Of a stretch of DNA of 64,000 bases, positions 47,101 through 54,102 are shown in pieces (the stretch's first letter is position 1; every line of letters starts with the position of its first letter). The notes below the pieces were generated by a model, which saw only the letters and a program-made list of their open reading frames with translations, was not told the origin of the DNA and searched no databases. The stretch is taken from assembly GCF_014698235.1 (NCBI RefSeq), contig NZ_JACJSP010000002.1:62001-126000 (forward strand). Direction: 5' to 3'. The translations under genes and the position numbers were made by a program. This stretch comes from Limnothrix sp. FACHB-406 (GTDB taxonomy: Bacteria > Cyanobacteriota > Cyanobacteriia > CACIAM-69d).

Positions 47101-48430
47101 TAGTGCCTATTTTCGATCATCGGAAGATTACATCAACCAAATCTCGATCGTGAATGGGAAAAAAGCTGGAACTGATATAAACCTTTACAAACTATTTTTA
47201 GAACGCTGTCATCATTTATTACGGGATGGTGGTGAGTGTGGCATTGTCATTCCTAGTGGTATCTATACCGATTTGGGAACAAAGCAACTCCGAGAAATGC
47301 TTTTTTCGCAAACAGAAGTAACAGGACTATTTTGCTTCGAGAACCGCAAGGCAATTTTTGAGGGCGTGGATAGTCGCTTTAAGTTTGTAATCTTGAGCTT
47401 CGGGAAAGGTGGAAAAACACAAGCTTTTCCCGTGCGGTTCATGCGTCACGATGTCGCTGAATTAACCAATTTTCCTGCACCTAATGATATCCGTTTAGAT
47501 ATCTCTCTCATCCGAAAGTTATCGCCAGATTATTTGTCAATCACGGAGTTCAAAAATGAGATTGACATTCAAATTGCCAAGAAAATGATGCAATTTCCTC
47601 TTATATATGATTCTGAACTTGGTTGGAATTTAGAGCTTTATGGCGAAGAATTACACATGAATCGTGGAGCTAAATTCTTTCAAACTCAGAAAACTGAATA
47701 TCCTTTGTATGAAGGTGGAATGATTTTACATTTCTCTCATTGCTATGATGAGCCTAGATATTGGATTGAAGAATCTGATTTGAGAAGTGATTTTCTTGAG
47801 AAACGTCGAAAAAGAACTGGATTAAATGAGATTCCAAAAGATCTTAAAAATGATTATGAAGCATATAGAATTGCGATAAGAAAAATTGCTAGAAATACTG
47901 ACTCTAGAACATTAATATCGTGTTTAATCCCTAAAAATTGTCTAGCAGGGAACTCTTTGTCTGTTCATTTCCCATTTGAAAACAATTCCCATAATTACAA
48001 TAGGTTAAGATTTACAAGTGAAGAATTACTTGTATTAGTTTCGTTCTTGAGTAGTTTTCCTGCAGATTATATACTTCGATCTCGAATGACGGCAAATCTT
48101 AATACTTTTTATCTTTATCAAATCCCAGTCCCACGACTCCAAAAAGGAGACACATGGTTTGATGTCATAGTAACCTGTGCCGCCAAACTCATCTGCACCA
48201 CCCCCGAATTTGACGACTTAGCCAAAGAAGTTGGCTTAGGCTCCCACAAAAACGGCATCACAAACGAAATAGAACGGGGTAAACTTCGCGCCGAACTCGA
48301 TGGCATCATTGCCCACCTGTATGACTTAACCGAAGCAGAATTTACCCATATTCTCAGCACCTTCCCGATCGTCCCCGAGCCAGTCAAAGAAGCCGCCCTT
48401 AATGCTTACCGGGAGTTAAGTAAAAAGTAA
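44186..48430 (+). CDS. Eco57I-type adenine DNA methylase with in-frame repeat and DUF559 insertions
   Basis: A 1414-residue N6-adenine methyltransferase of the restriction type. The N-terminus shows YLQTFDFESLFIEELGWD. Motif I is DPACGSGAF (446-454), a linked GVDIMEEATEIAKLRL begins near 700, and motif IV is NPPW (914-917). A C-terminal target-recognition region follows. Two GC-rich hairpin repeats are translated at about 381-418 and 479-516, a third plus a DUF559 domain at about 522-673, and two A-rich heptad arrays at about 109-119 and 763-773. Without these it would be near 1200 residues, usual for the family. All insertions leave the frame open. The segment encoding residues about 925-1325 is AT-rich. 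The stop codon is made by a heptad repeat (AGTAAAAAGTAA). Confidence 0.88.
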   Translation: MPLHRQRAQKYLQTFDFESLFIEELGWDTVDRVMLPFEVDGEYFEVVSLAQKRGFTVFKCITPEIPARPIRVKLDRQLTDYSKSHLLVFGDESKTQQEWLWLKPEIKQGKSKKGKGKSAETVTSTRAVRSHSYKVSQNPETLLQKLEALIVDFKEEGNLTHVDVAQKVKQGFDVERVTKQFFQDFEGLHQTFCLAIEGIDSEGDRRWYASVLLNRLMFIYFLQRRYFLDNQDALYLQHKLQLCQREGRNFYEFLKELFFVGFAEPEYLRDPEIQKRLGKICYLNGGLFLRHTIEQKYAQIQIDDRAFSQVFDLFSRYSWHLDDRPEKDPLEINPDVLGYIFEKYINQKEFGAYYTRPEITEYLCDRTINKLVLDRLAPTESPHPLAPSPKTGEGGQESIAVGAPAPLSHPGRGVGGEGLSSLLETLDATQCDRLLNEILPTLTLLDPACGSGAFLVAAMKTLIGIYQRVVTRAKSLLEDPHPLAPSPKGGEGGQEVRAVGAPAPLSRPGRGAGGEGLMAETNPHPLAPSPKEGEGGQEAEMYWEISSVLRQRMREVARQFRKEPTASEAILWQALRGRKLDGRKFKRQQPIGAFIVDFFCAQERLVVEVDGGVHQNQQEADQQRQQLLESLGLRFVRVNSNSVERDLPTVLSQIRAEFLPPFPSLGEGLGVRASITQWLQEAAKHPSLDYYIKKRIITDNLYGVDIMEEATEIAKLRLFLALVSSAKTVNDLEPLPNIDFNIMAGNSLIGLIRVDGEGFDRLSQKEKGKGQRGSGFDSTQINLLGPTAVQGNLLQGLAASEYQRILEDKNRTIALYKKHAFQQADSELPQETRLLQLRDHIDKLNRESQAKLNQLLLDEFSQRLGIKYEQAQLVGKPQKRLLTIADIDALEPFHWGYHFDRVFARGGFDAIIANPPWEVFKPNAKEFFANHSDLVAKKKMDIKAFEKEQKRLLQDPDIAQAWNEYQSQFPHVSAYFRSSEDYINQISIVNGKKAGTDINLYKLFLERCHHLLRDGGECGIVIPSGIYTDLGTKQLREMLFSQTEVTGLFCFENRKAIFEGVDSRFKFVILSFGKGGKTQAFPVRFMRHDVAELTNFPAPNDIRLDISLIRKLSPDYLSITEFKNEIDIQIAKKMMQFPLIYDSELGWNLELYGEELHMNRGAKFFQTQKTEYPLYEGGMILHFSHCYDEPRYWIEESDLRSDFLEKRRKRTGLNEIPKDLKNDYEAYRIAIRKIARNTDSRTLISCLIPKNCLAGNSLSVHFPFENNSHNYNRLRFTSEELLVLVSFLSSFPADYILRSRMTANLNTFYLYQIPVPRLQKGDTWFDVIVTCAAKLICTTPEFDDLAKEVGLGSHKNGITNEIERGKLRAELDGIIAHLYDLTEAEFTHILSTFPIVPEPVKEAALNAYRELSKK
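44510..44540 (+). repeat. A-rich heptanucleotide array inside the methylase, copy 1
   Basis: Consecutive heptads GGCAAAA GTAAAAA GGGAAAA GGTAAAA, translated as GKSKKGKGKS. The same heptads occur at 46473-46503, 48420-48450 and 48883-48915, and inverted at 48521-48548 and 48948-49005. Similar arrays are known as STRR sequences in cyanobacteria. Confidence 0.8.
45328..45440. repeat. GC-rich double-hairpin repeat inside the methylase, copy 1
   Basis: About 113 bp. Outer stem CCCTCATCCCC...GGGGAGAGGG encloses hairpin 1 (CCCCTTCTCCC aaaac GGGAGAAGGGG), a roughly 30-nt spacer and hairpin 2 (CCCCTCTCCC accct GGGAGAGGGG). Translated as PHPLAPSPKTGEGGQE... and APLSHPGRGVGGEG. It lies just before the segment encoding motif I. 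Confidence 0.9.
45622..45733. repeat. GC-rich double-hairpin repeat inside the methylase, copy 2
   Basis: About 112 bp with the same two hairpins and a spacer nearly identical to copy 1 (GCCGTCGGCGCTCCGGCT in both). It lies after motif I and 17 bp before copy 3. Translation (PHPLAPSPKGGEGGQE) is in the same frame as copy 1. Confidence 0.9.
45751..46203 (+). mobile_element. Double-hairpin repeat carrying a DUF559 nuclease-like domain
   Basis: The left half is hairpin 1 (CCCCTTCTCCC aagga GGGAGAAGGGG at 45766-45792) as in copies 1 and 2, then GACAAGAGG. The usual 30-nt spacer is replaced by about 360 bp encoding a complete DUF559 domain (45807-46160). Hairpin 2 and the outer right arm follow (46164-46203). 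The domain shows TASEAILWQALRGRKLDGRKFKRQQ, IGAFIVDFFC, VVEVDGGVHQNQQ and LRFVRVNSNSV, typical of Vsr-like endonuclease folds, with acidic catalytic residues intact. The unit is 453 bp, exactly 151 codons, and keeps the methylase open. Mobility is inferred from the repeat bounds, not shown. Confidence 0.75.
46473..46503 (+). repeat. A-rich heptanucleotide array inside the methylase, copy 2
   Basis: Heptads GTCAAAA GGAAAAA GGTAAAG GGCAAAG GGG, translated as SQKEKGKGQRG. It lies between the GVDIM region and motif IV, a surface loop by its charge. Confidence 0.75.
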
Positions 48431-48548
48431 AAAGGCAAAAGTAAAAAGTGAAGAGGAGAGAAACGAGAGGGAAACTATGCTTGATGATGTTTAGTTATTA
48501 AGACAAAGCGTCTACTATTACTTTCACCTTTTACTTTTTACCTTTTGC
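48420..48548. repeat. Inverted heptad arrays before the four-helix-bundle gene
   Basis: A-rich arm GTAAAAA GTAAAAA GGCAAAA GTAAAAA (48420-48450) and T-rich arm CTTTCAC CTTTTAC TTTTTAC CTTTTGC (48521-48548) face each other over about 70 bp. The left arm forms the methylase stop codon, and the right arm ends directly at the next ATG (48550), leaving no Shine-Dalgarno. Confidence 0.85.
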
Positions 48549-48549
48549 T

Positions 48550-48894
48550 ATGAAAGATATTCGGGAGAGGGCATTTGAGTTTGCGGTGCGGATTGTGAAA
48601 GTCTGTCAGTTTCTGGATGAAAAGCCAGGAGTAAGTAGGACACTGAGCAAGCAACTGCTTCGCTCTGGAACTTCTATTGGTGCTAATTTGGAAGAAGCGC
48701 AGGCAGGACAGAGTAAGGCGGATTTCATTAGCAAAAACTCGATCGCTCTCAAAGAAGCTCGCGAAACCCACTACTGGCTGAAATTACTCAGCGCCACAGA
48801 CATTCTTCCTGAAAATCGCATCATGACTCTTCAATCTGAAGCAGCAGAAATTATGAAAATCATCGGAGCAATTATTACTTCAAGTAAAAAGTAA
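48550..48894 (+). CDS. Four-helix-bundle protein (23S rRNA IVP-like)
   Basis: A 114-residue member of the TIGR02436 family. FEFAVRIVKVC, SKQLLRSGTSIGANLEEAQ, ADFISKNSIALKEARETHYWLKLL are the conserved helices. Such ORFs were first found in intervening sequences of 23S rRNA and form pentameric bundles; function is unknown. Here the gene is free-standing, next to the methylase, and flanked on each side by inverted A/T heptad arrays. Its last codons SKK-stop come from the same AGTAAAAAGTAA repeat that ends the methylase. The start has no ribosome-binding site. Confidence 0.9.
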   Translation: MKDIRERAFEFAVRIVKVCQFLDEKPGVSRTLSKQLLRSGTSIGANLEEAQAGQSKADFISKNSIALKEARETHYWLKLLSATDILPENRIMTLQSEAAEIMKIIGAIITSSKK

Positions 48895-49005
48895 AAAGTA
48901 AAAGGGCAAAAGTAAGCGATGACACAAGAGCAAATTCATTTTGTGCTCTTTTCCCTTTCGCCTTTTCCCCTTTCGCCTTTTGCCTTTTGCCTTTTGCCCT
49001 TTTTA
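48883..49005. repeat. Inverted heptad arrays after the four-helix-bundle gene
   Basis: A-rich arm AGTAAAA AGTAAAA AGTAAAA GGGCAAA (48883-48915) and a longer T-rich arm of CCTTTTG and CCCTTTCG heptads (48948-49005) over about 32 bp. With 48420-48548 it brackets the IVP gene, giving the same unit on both sides. Confidence 0.85.
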
Positions 49006-49022
49006 AAGCAGGTCGATCGCCC

Positions 49023-49544
49023 ATGGGTCGTGGTCTTATTCGTCGAGCACACAGCTACATTCAACGCGGCAATCGGCGGCGGCTGCGATTGTTGTTGGGC
49101 AAACATCCCGAGCTTTACCAGTCCAACGAAGCCAGGTTGCTGGACTACGCCATTTGGCACAACCGATCGATGGTGACTTGGCTGCTCGATCGGGGCGCGC
49201 CCGTGGATGGCCCGCCCGGTAACTTTGGCTGTACTCCCCTGCTAAACGTCGTTGTTGAAGGGGACTTGCCGATGATCGATTTGCTGTTGCGACGGGGAGC
49301 CGACCCCAACGCCGTCACGGATGATTCAGAAACGCCCCTTGGGTTTGCCGTGGCTTGGCGACAGGCCGGCGCGATCGGCCGCTTGTTGGCCGCCGGAGCC
49401 GACCCCAACCGAATCGGTGACTATGGCCCCGACTTCACCCATCTCGATCAGGCATTGCTGATGGATTGGCCCGAGGGGGCGGAACGCTTGCGGGCGGCTG
49501 GAGCAAAGCGGTTTTCGGAGTTGGCGGCCAGCGTGGAATCCTAG
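49023..49544 (+). CDS. Ankyrin-repeat protein
   Basis: A 173-residue protein with about four ankyrin repeats (ARLLDYAIWHNRSMVTWLLDRGAPVDGPPGNFGCTPL, VVEGDLPMIDLLLRRGADPNAVTDDSETPL, AVAWRQAGAIGRLLAAGADPNRIG). Repeats start near residue 28. Ankyrin proteins bind other proteins; the partner is unknown. The ATG at 49023 lies just past the T-rich heptads; an in-frame start at 48987 would be coded by the repeat and is disfavoured. Codon use is host-like, so it marks the end of the accessory region. Confidence 0.88.
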   Translation: MGRGLIRRAHSYIQRGNRRRLRLLLGKHPELYQSNEARLLDYAIWHNRSMVTWLLDRGAPVDGPPGNFGCTPLLNVVVEGDLPMIDLLLRRGADPNAVTDDSETPLGFAVAWRQAGAIGRLLAAGADPNRIGDYGPDFTHLDQALLMDWPEGAERLRAAGAKRFSELAASVES

Positions 49545-49611
49545 TGGCGCGGCTGCCTTAACGTGATAGGCCAAGTCAACTGACTGTTGTCGCCACCAAA
49601 CCGTTAGGCAG

Positions 49612-49631
49612 CAAGGGGCTTAAGCCCCTTG
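49612..49631. repeat. Dispersed GGGGCTTxAGCCCC hairpin, copy 4
   Basis: CAAGGGGCTTAAGCCCCTTG, a perfect 20-bp palindrome between the ankyrin gene and the lipoprotein gene, which converge. Either gene could use it as a terminator-like structure. Confidence 0.85.
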
Positions 49632-49684
49632 TTACGACGACTGCCTTTGCCGCTTTGACCCAATACATTAAGCCTGTCGCGCGA

Positions 49685-50464
49685 CTAGGGCGAAGCGACC
49701 CACACGGCTTTGATGGCTGCGGTGGGGTGATAACGTTGTGTGCTGTAAAAACTGTCGCTTTGGCCTTGGGTGGTGGGATAGTTGCCATCGAAGTCATTGG
49801 GCTGACCTTGGGTGCGAAAAATCAGACCCACCGGCTGGCTGGCAAATTTGACATATTCCCGCGCTTCATCGTCCCAATTGAAACTGAGGGTGGCTTTGCC
49901 ATAGACCGCTTCGGCTTGGGCGATCGAGCTGCCGGGGCCAATTCCTTCAGCGGTTTTGTAGGCGGCGTTCTCCGTCATCAGCATGGAAATCGGGTCGCGA
50001 TCTCGTGGTGCTCCGCCTGCTGCTTCGTAAATGACATAAAACAGCGTTTGAGATCCCGACTTGGCCGCAATGCCGCCAAAGTCCACCAGCAGATTCGGCA
50101 CATTTTCCCAGCGCACATTGGGCCCCATCAGCCGCTTGGCTTCGGCAAGGGTCATGCCCAGCCGCACCCGCCCCAGGCGACCATTGGCAATTTCGCGATT
50201 GGCATCCACCGCTGCCACCCGATCTACGGTGGGTGACTGGCCTGCTCCCGGAGCCGATGGGGTCTCGCTGTTTAAGGCCACAGGCTGGGTCGCTGGGGCT
50301 GCCGGAGCTTCGGTGGTGACTGCTGCGTCGCTGCGGTTCCCATTGCCACAGCCGATCAGCAAGCAGGCCAAGCACCCCCAGCCCACCACCCCAGAACGAG
50401 CCAGGAGGGACGCGAAGATCCGAGGGCGACGGGAAGCGCGGGGCAGGGCGGGGAAGGGCATCAT
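49685..50464 (-). CDS. Putative lipoprotein
   Basis: A 259-residue exported protein. A lipobox (ACLLIGC, cysteine at about 39) follows a basic N-terminus and hydrophobic stretch, so it should be anchored in a membrane facing the periplasm. After a Pro/Ala-rich linker, a globular part has RVRLGMTLAEAKRLMGPNVRWE and a repeat of the same idea in EGIGPGSSIAQAEAVYGKATLS, suggesting two similar subdomains. I recognise no family with confidence. It is about 20 bp downstream of the GT-C gene on the same strand. Confidence 0.75.
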   Translation of the reverse strand: MMPFPALPRASRRPRIFASLLARSGVVGWGCLACLLIGCGNGNRSDAAVTTEAPAAPATQPVALNSETPSAPGAGQSPTVDRVAAVDANREIANGRLGRVRLGMTLAEAKRLMGPNVRWENVPNLLVDFGGIAAKSGSQTLFYVIYEAAGGAPRDRDPISMLMTENAAYKTAEGIGPGSSIAQAEAVYGKATLSFNWDDEAREYVKFASQPVGLIFRTQGQPNDFDGNYPTTQGQSDSFYSTQRYHPTAAIKAVWVASP

Positions 50465-50481
50465 GATTAAAAGTTGGCGGT

Positions 50482-52230
50482 TTATTCAGTCGATTTATTC
50501 GATCGATAAATTGTGATTTCAGGGTCGATTTTGTCGAAGTTGGAATAAATTTTCATGTCATCCAACAGTCGATAGGTCACCGTGGGGCGATCGAACCAAT
50601 ACCACTTGGGCTTGGTTTGGTATTGCAGCGCCAGTTCGTAGCCCAACTTTCCCGATTGTAACTGCTCAAAAAATTGGTGACCTGGAGAATTTTGCAAAAA
50701 GCGGCGTTGGTCATAGCCACTGCTGACAATAATCCATTGGGGTTTGAGGGCGCTCACCTGGCCCAAGTCCGGTTCTTCGAGCAATTTGGCCTGAAATCCT
50801 GTGGTACGGGGCAAATATTTCTCAATGCCCACTTCCAGAATTAATTGATTGGCGGGAATTTGTGATCGCATCCATTCTTCAACAAAATAGCGCGAATCAT
50901 GGGTCATTAAACTGTTGACTGTCCAGCTATAACCCAGGCTATAACTCAAGGCGAGGGTGGTGATGAAAGCACCGGGAAAAAACCAAGGTTTCAGGCGATC
51001 GCTCAACTGGGCCATGGCAGAACCCGCGAAGAAGGCAAAGAGGGGCATTAAGGGCATTAAATAGCGCACATCGTTATACAAAATAGGCGCGATATAAAAC
51101 AGGTAATAGGAAATACCGGGAACCCAAAGATAGAGCGGCAACCATTGCCGATCGGTGGGATGAAGAGAGGTGCGGTTTGGTTGGGAATGGCCTCGGAGCG
51201 ATCGAACCAATCGCCAGCCATAGAGCGCTATTCCGACCCAAGCCAGCCACCAAAGGGGCCAGCCAAAGGAAAATTGCAAATGACCAAAACTTTGCCCCAG
51301 CATTTCCCACTGCCCTTGCAAACTTTCTTCGTAGCGAGGTCGAATGCTGGCTCCTCCGTACAGAATTAAGTTGAATCGATCGATAAACCCTTGGAAGTTA
51401 AAGAGGGCATTTTGCAGAATTAAAAATGCTCCAACCCCTGCACCAAGGCCATAGCCCACCCGTCGATCGCGCACCGCTTGCCAAAGGGTGAATTGAGGAT
51501 TGCTCAGCCGTTGTTTTTGCCAATAGTGCCAAATCACAAAGAACGGCGTGAGGATGCAAAATCCATAGAACTGATCTTTGGTACAAACGGCGATCGCGGC
51601 TAAAACTGCGCCGATGATGTAGTCGCGAAAGCGGTGATGGTTCAGAATTTCCACATAGACAATTAAAAAGGCGATCGACCAAAACAAAACGGGAATATCT
51701 AAGTTGGCGATTTTGGCGTAGTAGACATAAAGGGGCGTGAGGGCCATGGATAAGGCCGCTAGCCAGCCCGTTTTGCGATCAAAAATCATTTCTCCCAACC
51801 GCACCATCAAGACCATGGTTCCCATGCCCATGATCACGCAAAGCAGCCGATTGAGATAGAACAAAAGGCTATAGGTTTTCAGGTCTTCAAAGGAAACCCA
51901 GCCCAGTTGTTTCAGAACCAACAGGGGCGAATAGAGCAGGGTCAGTAAGTAATAGTGAAAGGGTGGATATTTATAGTGCCAACCGTTAGCAAATTTTTGA
52001 TCGATCGCCTCTAAAACCCGTTCTGGCGTTAGCTCATCGGCGGCCCAACCTTTCCAGTCTGGCAATCCCCAGTTAATGCCATAGAGGGCGATCGCGCCAC
52101 TTAACAAAATCAAACCCAAGAGGGGGAAGGAGATTGTCCAGCGGGGAGCTTGGCGAGGACTTTGGAACCCGGTTTGAAATCCCTTTTGCAAACTGGTCAG
52201 AATTTTTTGGCTAATTGTTTGGTTAATCAT
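50482..52230 (-). CDS. GT39/ArnT-like membrane glycosyltransferase
   Basis: A 582-residue multi-spanning protein. After TM1 (SFPLLGLILLSGAIALYGINWGLPDW) there is an acidic loop (AADELTPERVLEAI) typical of GT-C catalytic positions, then HYKYPPFHYYLLTLLYSPLL, about ten more hydrophobic segments, and a soluble C-terminal domain of about 130 residues. Enzymes of this kind transfer sugars from polyprenyl-phosphate donors; donor and acceptor are unknown. The gene lies upstream of the lipoprotein and downstream of two related GT-C-like genes. Confidence 0.8.
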   Translation of the reverse strand: MINQTISQKILTSLQKGFQTGFQSPRQAPRWTISFPLLGLILLSGAIALYGINWGLPDWKGWAADELTPERVLEAIDQKFANGWHYKYPPFHYYLLTLLYSPLLVLKQLGWVSFEDLKTYSLLFYLNRLLCVIMGMGTMVLMVRLGEMIFDRKTGWLAALSMALTPLYVYYAKIANLDIPVLFWSIAFLIVYVEILNHHRFRDYIIGAVLAAIAVCTKDQFYGFCILTPFFVIWHYWQKQRLSNPQFTLWQAVRDRRVGYGLGAGVGAFLILQNALFNFQGFIDRFNLILYGGASIRPRYEESLQGQWEMLGQSFGHLQFSFGWPLWWLAWVGIALYGWRLVRSLRGHSQPNRTSLHPTDRQWLPLYLWVPGISYYLFYIAPILYNDVRYLMPLMPLFAFFAGSAMAQLSDRLKPWFFPGAFITTLALSYSLGYSWTVNSLMTHDSRYFVEEWMRSQIPANQLILEVGIEKYLPRTTGFQAKLLEEPDLGQVSALKPQWIIVSSGYDQRRFLQNSPGHQFFEQLQSGKLGYELALQYQTKPKWYWFDRPTVTYRLLDDMKIYSNFDKIDPEITIYRSNKSTE

Positions 52231-52329
52231 CTTGATGGAAGTTGATCTGCAATGGAATAAAGGGCGTGAATCAAATTAATGAATGAAATCCATCAGTAAG
52301 CCGTGATCAGACAGGCTGAATGCATGGGA

Positions 52330-54102
52330 TTAAAGGGACGATCTTAAGCAATTGCCATTCAGAACAACCAACGATTGATCGGTGAATTGCTGACAACGAT
52401 CGAGCAGCGTTTGCATCACGGGCACTTCGCCCCGCCGTAATTGTTCGATCGCTTGGCGATGGGCGATCGCTAGGGGTTCTTGGGGGCTGGCGCGGAACCA
52501 ACGAACCCAGCCCATTTTTTGGAGCTGATTGGGGTCAAAATCTGCCCGATCGAGCAACCAAAAATCCACTGAATAGCGGTTCAAAATCTCCCGTAGGCGA
52601 TCGGGGTTCGGGGTATATTGCCCCACAATTAAATCCGTTGCCCGCTGCAATAGCTCCGTGGCATAACGACGATGGTAGCGCATGGTGAACCCGGGGCCGA
52701 CCACAATGGAGCGTTGGGCAAAACTGGGCAAGTTATCCGTTTCACGGGTGGTGGAAGCAATCCGAATGGTAACCGGTTGGTTCTGAAAAAATTCATAGAG
52801 TTGGGGATGGTTGCCAATTTCGTATTGCGTGGCGGGAAAACCAGGAAAGGTGAAGGGATAAATCAGCAAAAAACCGGTGATGAGCAACACTAAGCCTTTG
52901 GCTTTTGAATTGCTCAATTTTGCATTGGGCGGGCGTGATTTTGCCCATTGCCAAGCCTTTTGCACTAGCCAGCTCAGGGCGATCGCACCCAAAATGGCTA
53001 CAATAATGCGCAGGGAATGTTCTGAGTAGCGGTTGGGCAAATGCAACCGAAAGAGCAAGAGATGGGCAACGGTAAACCAAGCCCCGGAGACGATTAATAA
53101 TTGCGGCACAAAGACCAAGCTCGATCGCGTGGCCTGGGCCAGGGGAAACCGATCGCGCTGCCACCACAAAATCGGAAAGAGTAAGGTCAAAATAATTTGC
53201 GGGAAGGCGAAGTCAATTTCCCACCAATCGATCGGAATCAGTCCCGTGCGTCGATGCTTGAACCAATAGGCCCAAGCCGGTTCCACCTGAAAAAATTGGG
53301 CCCAAAAGGTTTTGGCTTCAGCGGCAGTTAGCACTGGGCCATATTGACTTGATTTGCCGAGGAAGGGCAATAGAACTAAGCCTGAAAATATCAACAAACT
53401 GAGTTCTAATCGGCGCTGATTCCATAGGGTTTTCAGTAGTGATCGCACCTGGAACGGTGATCGCTGAGCAATTAGCCAAGTTTGCCAAATTAAATCTAGA
53501 CCAATCAGGGAAGATCCCAATAAAACGCCATGGGGATAGAAGCCGGCCAAAAGCCCAATAGCGCTGAAGAGTTGCCAGGGCGATCGCCCTAACCAACCCT
53601 TTAGAAACAGAAATAAAAGGGGATAAATAAAGGCAACGGGCACACCGGAAACGAGATCGTCAGCAATCCATAAATTTTGATTTAAAAATACGCAGGCGCT
53701 GAAGGCCGCCAAGGGCACGGGCAACAGTTGCCAAACCACTTGAAAACACAGAAATGTGGTCAGGGTTCCTAGGCCGATCGGCAGCAATTTATTGAAAACC
53801 ATCGGATCTAAGCCGAGGATGCTGCCCAACCGATAGAGGCCTTGATATCCCCAGGGAGCCACGGATTGGAAATAGTCCGCCATCAGGTCATTGGGGAAGC
53901 GATCGGGATGGAGCCACCGTTGCATCCAAAACACATGTTGGCGAGCATCGTCTTGCACCACGTAGGGGCCGCTGAAGGCCTGAAAGAGGGCGGGCAGGGC
54001 ACAACCGATCGCCACGGCCAAACTGAGCGCCAAGGCCCAGCGGCCCGCGCGATCGCCCCTAGGGCTGGTTGGGTCTAGGGCGCGGAGCCAGCCATTAAGC
54101 AT
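52330..54102 (-). CDS. GT-C-like multi-spanning membrane protein, paralogue B
   Basis: A 590-residue protein with about twelve membrane segments. GPYVVQDDARQHVFWMQRW, with the DD after TM1, is the probable catalytic loop of a GT-C fold. The C-terminal about 130 residues are soluble (STTRETDNLPSFAQRSIVVGPG, NRYSVDFWLLDRADF). It is a clear tandem paralogue of the following gene, sharing this start, ADYFQSVAP and the same C-terminal pattern. I chose MLNGWLRALD at 54102. It overlaps the end of paralogue A by 28 bp, so the two are coupled. It is AT-richer than paralogue A. Confidence 0.8.
   Translation of the reverse strand: MLNGWLRALDPTSPRGDRAGRWALALSLAVAIGCALPALFQAFSGPYVVQDDARQHVFWMQRWLHPDRFPNDLMADYFQSVAPWGYQGLYRLGSILGLDPMVFNKLLPIGLGTLTTFLCFQVVWQLLPVPLAAFSACVFLNQNLWIADDLVSGVPVAFIYPLLFLFLKGWLGRSPWQLFSAIGLLAGFYPHGVLLGSSLIGLDLIWQTWLIAQRSPFQVRSLLKTLWNQRRLELSLLIFSGLVLLPFLGKSSQYGPVLTAAEAKTFWAQFFQVEPAWAYWFKHRRTGLIPIDWWEIDFAFPQIILTLLFPILWWQRDRFPLAQATRSSLVFVPQLLIVSGAWFTVAHLLLFRLHLPNRYSEHSLRIIVAILGAIALSWLVQKAWQWAKSRPPNAKLSNSKAKGLVLLITGFLLIYPFTFPGFPATQYEIGNHPQLYEFFQNQPVTIRIASTTRETDNLPSFAQRSIVVGPGFTMRYHRRYATELLQRATDLIVGQYTPNPDRLREILNRYSVDFWLLDRADFDPNQLQKMGWVRWFRASPQEPLAIAHRQAIEQLRRGEVPVMQTLLDRCQQFTDQSLVVLNGNCLRSSL

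Noticed and set aside
44186-48430. Methylase interrupted or frameshifted by repeats (pseudogene)
   Set aside because: All insertions keep a single frame from 44186 to 48430 and motifs I and IV are intact.
48919-49176. Small ORF starting ATGACACAAGAGC after the four-helix-bundle gene
   Set aside because: Most of it is translated from the T-rich heptad array and overlaps the ankyrin gene in another frame.
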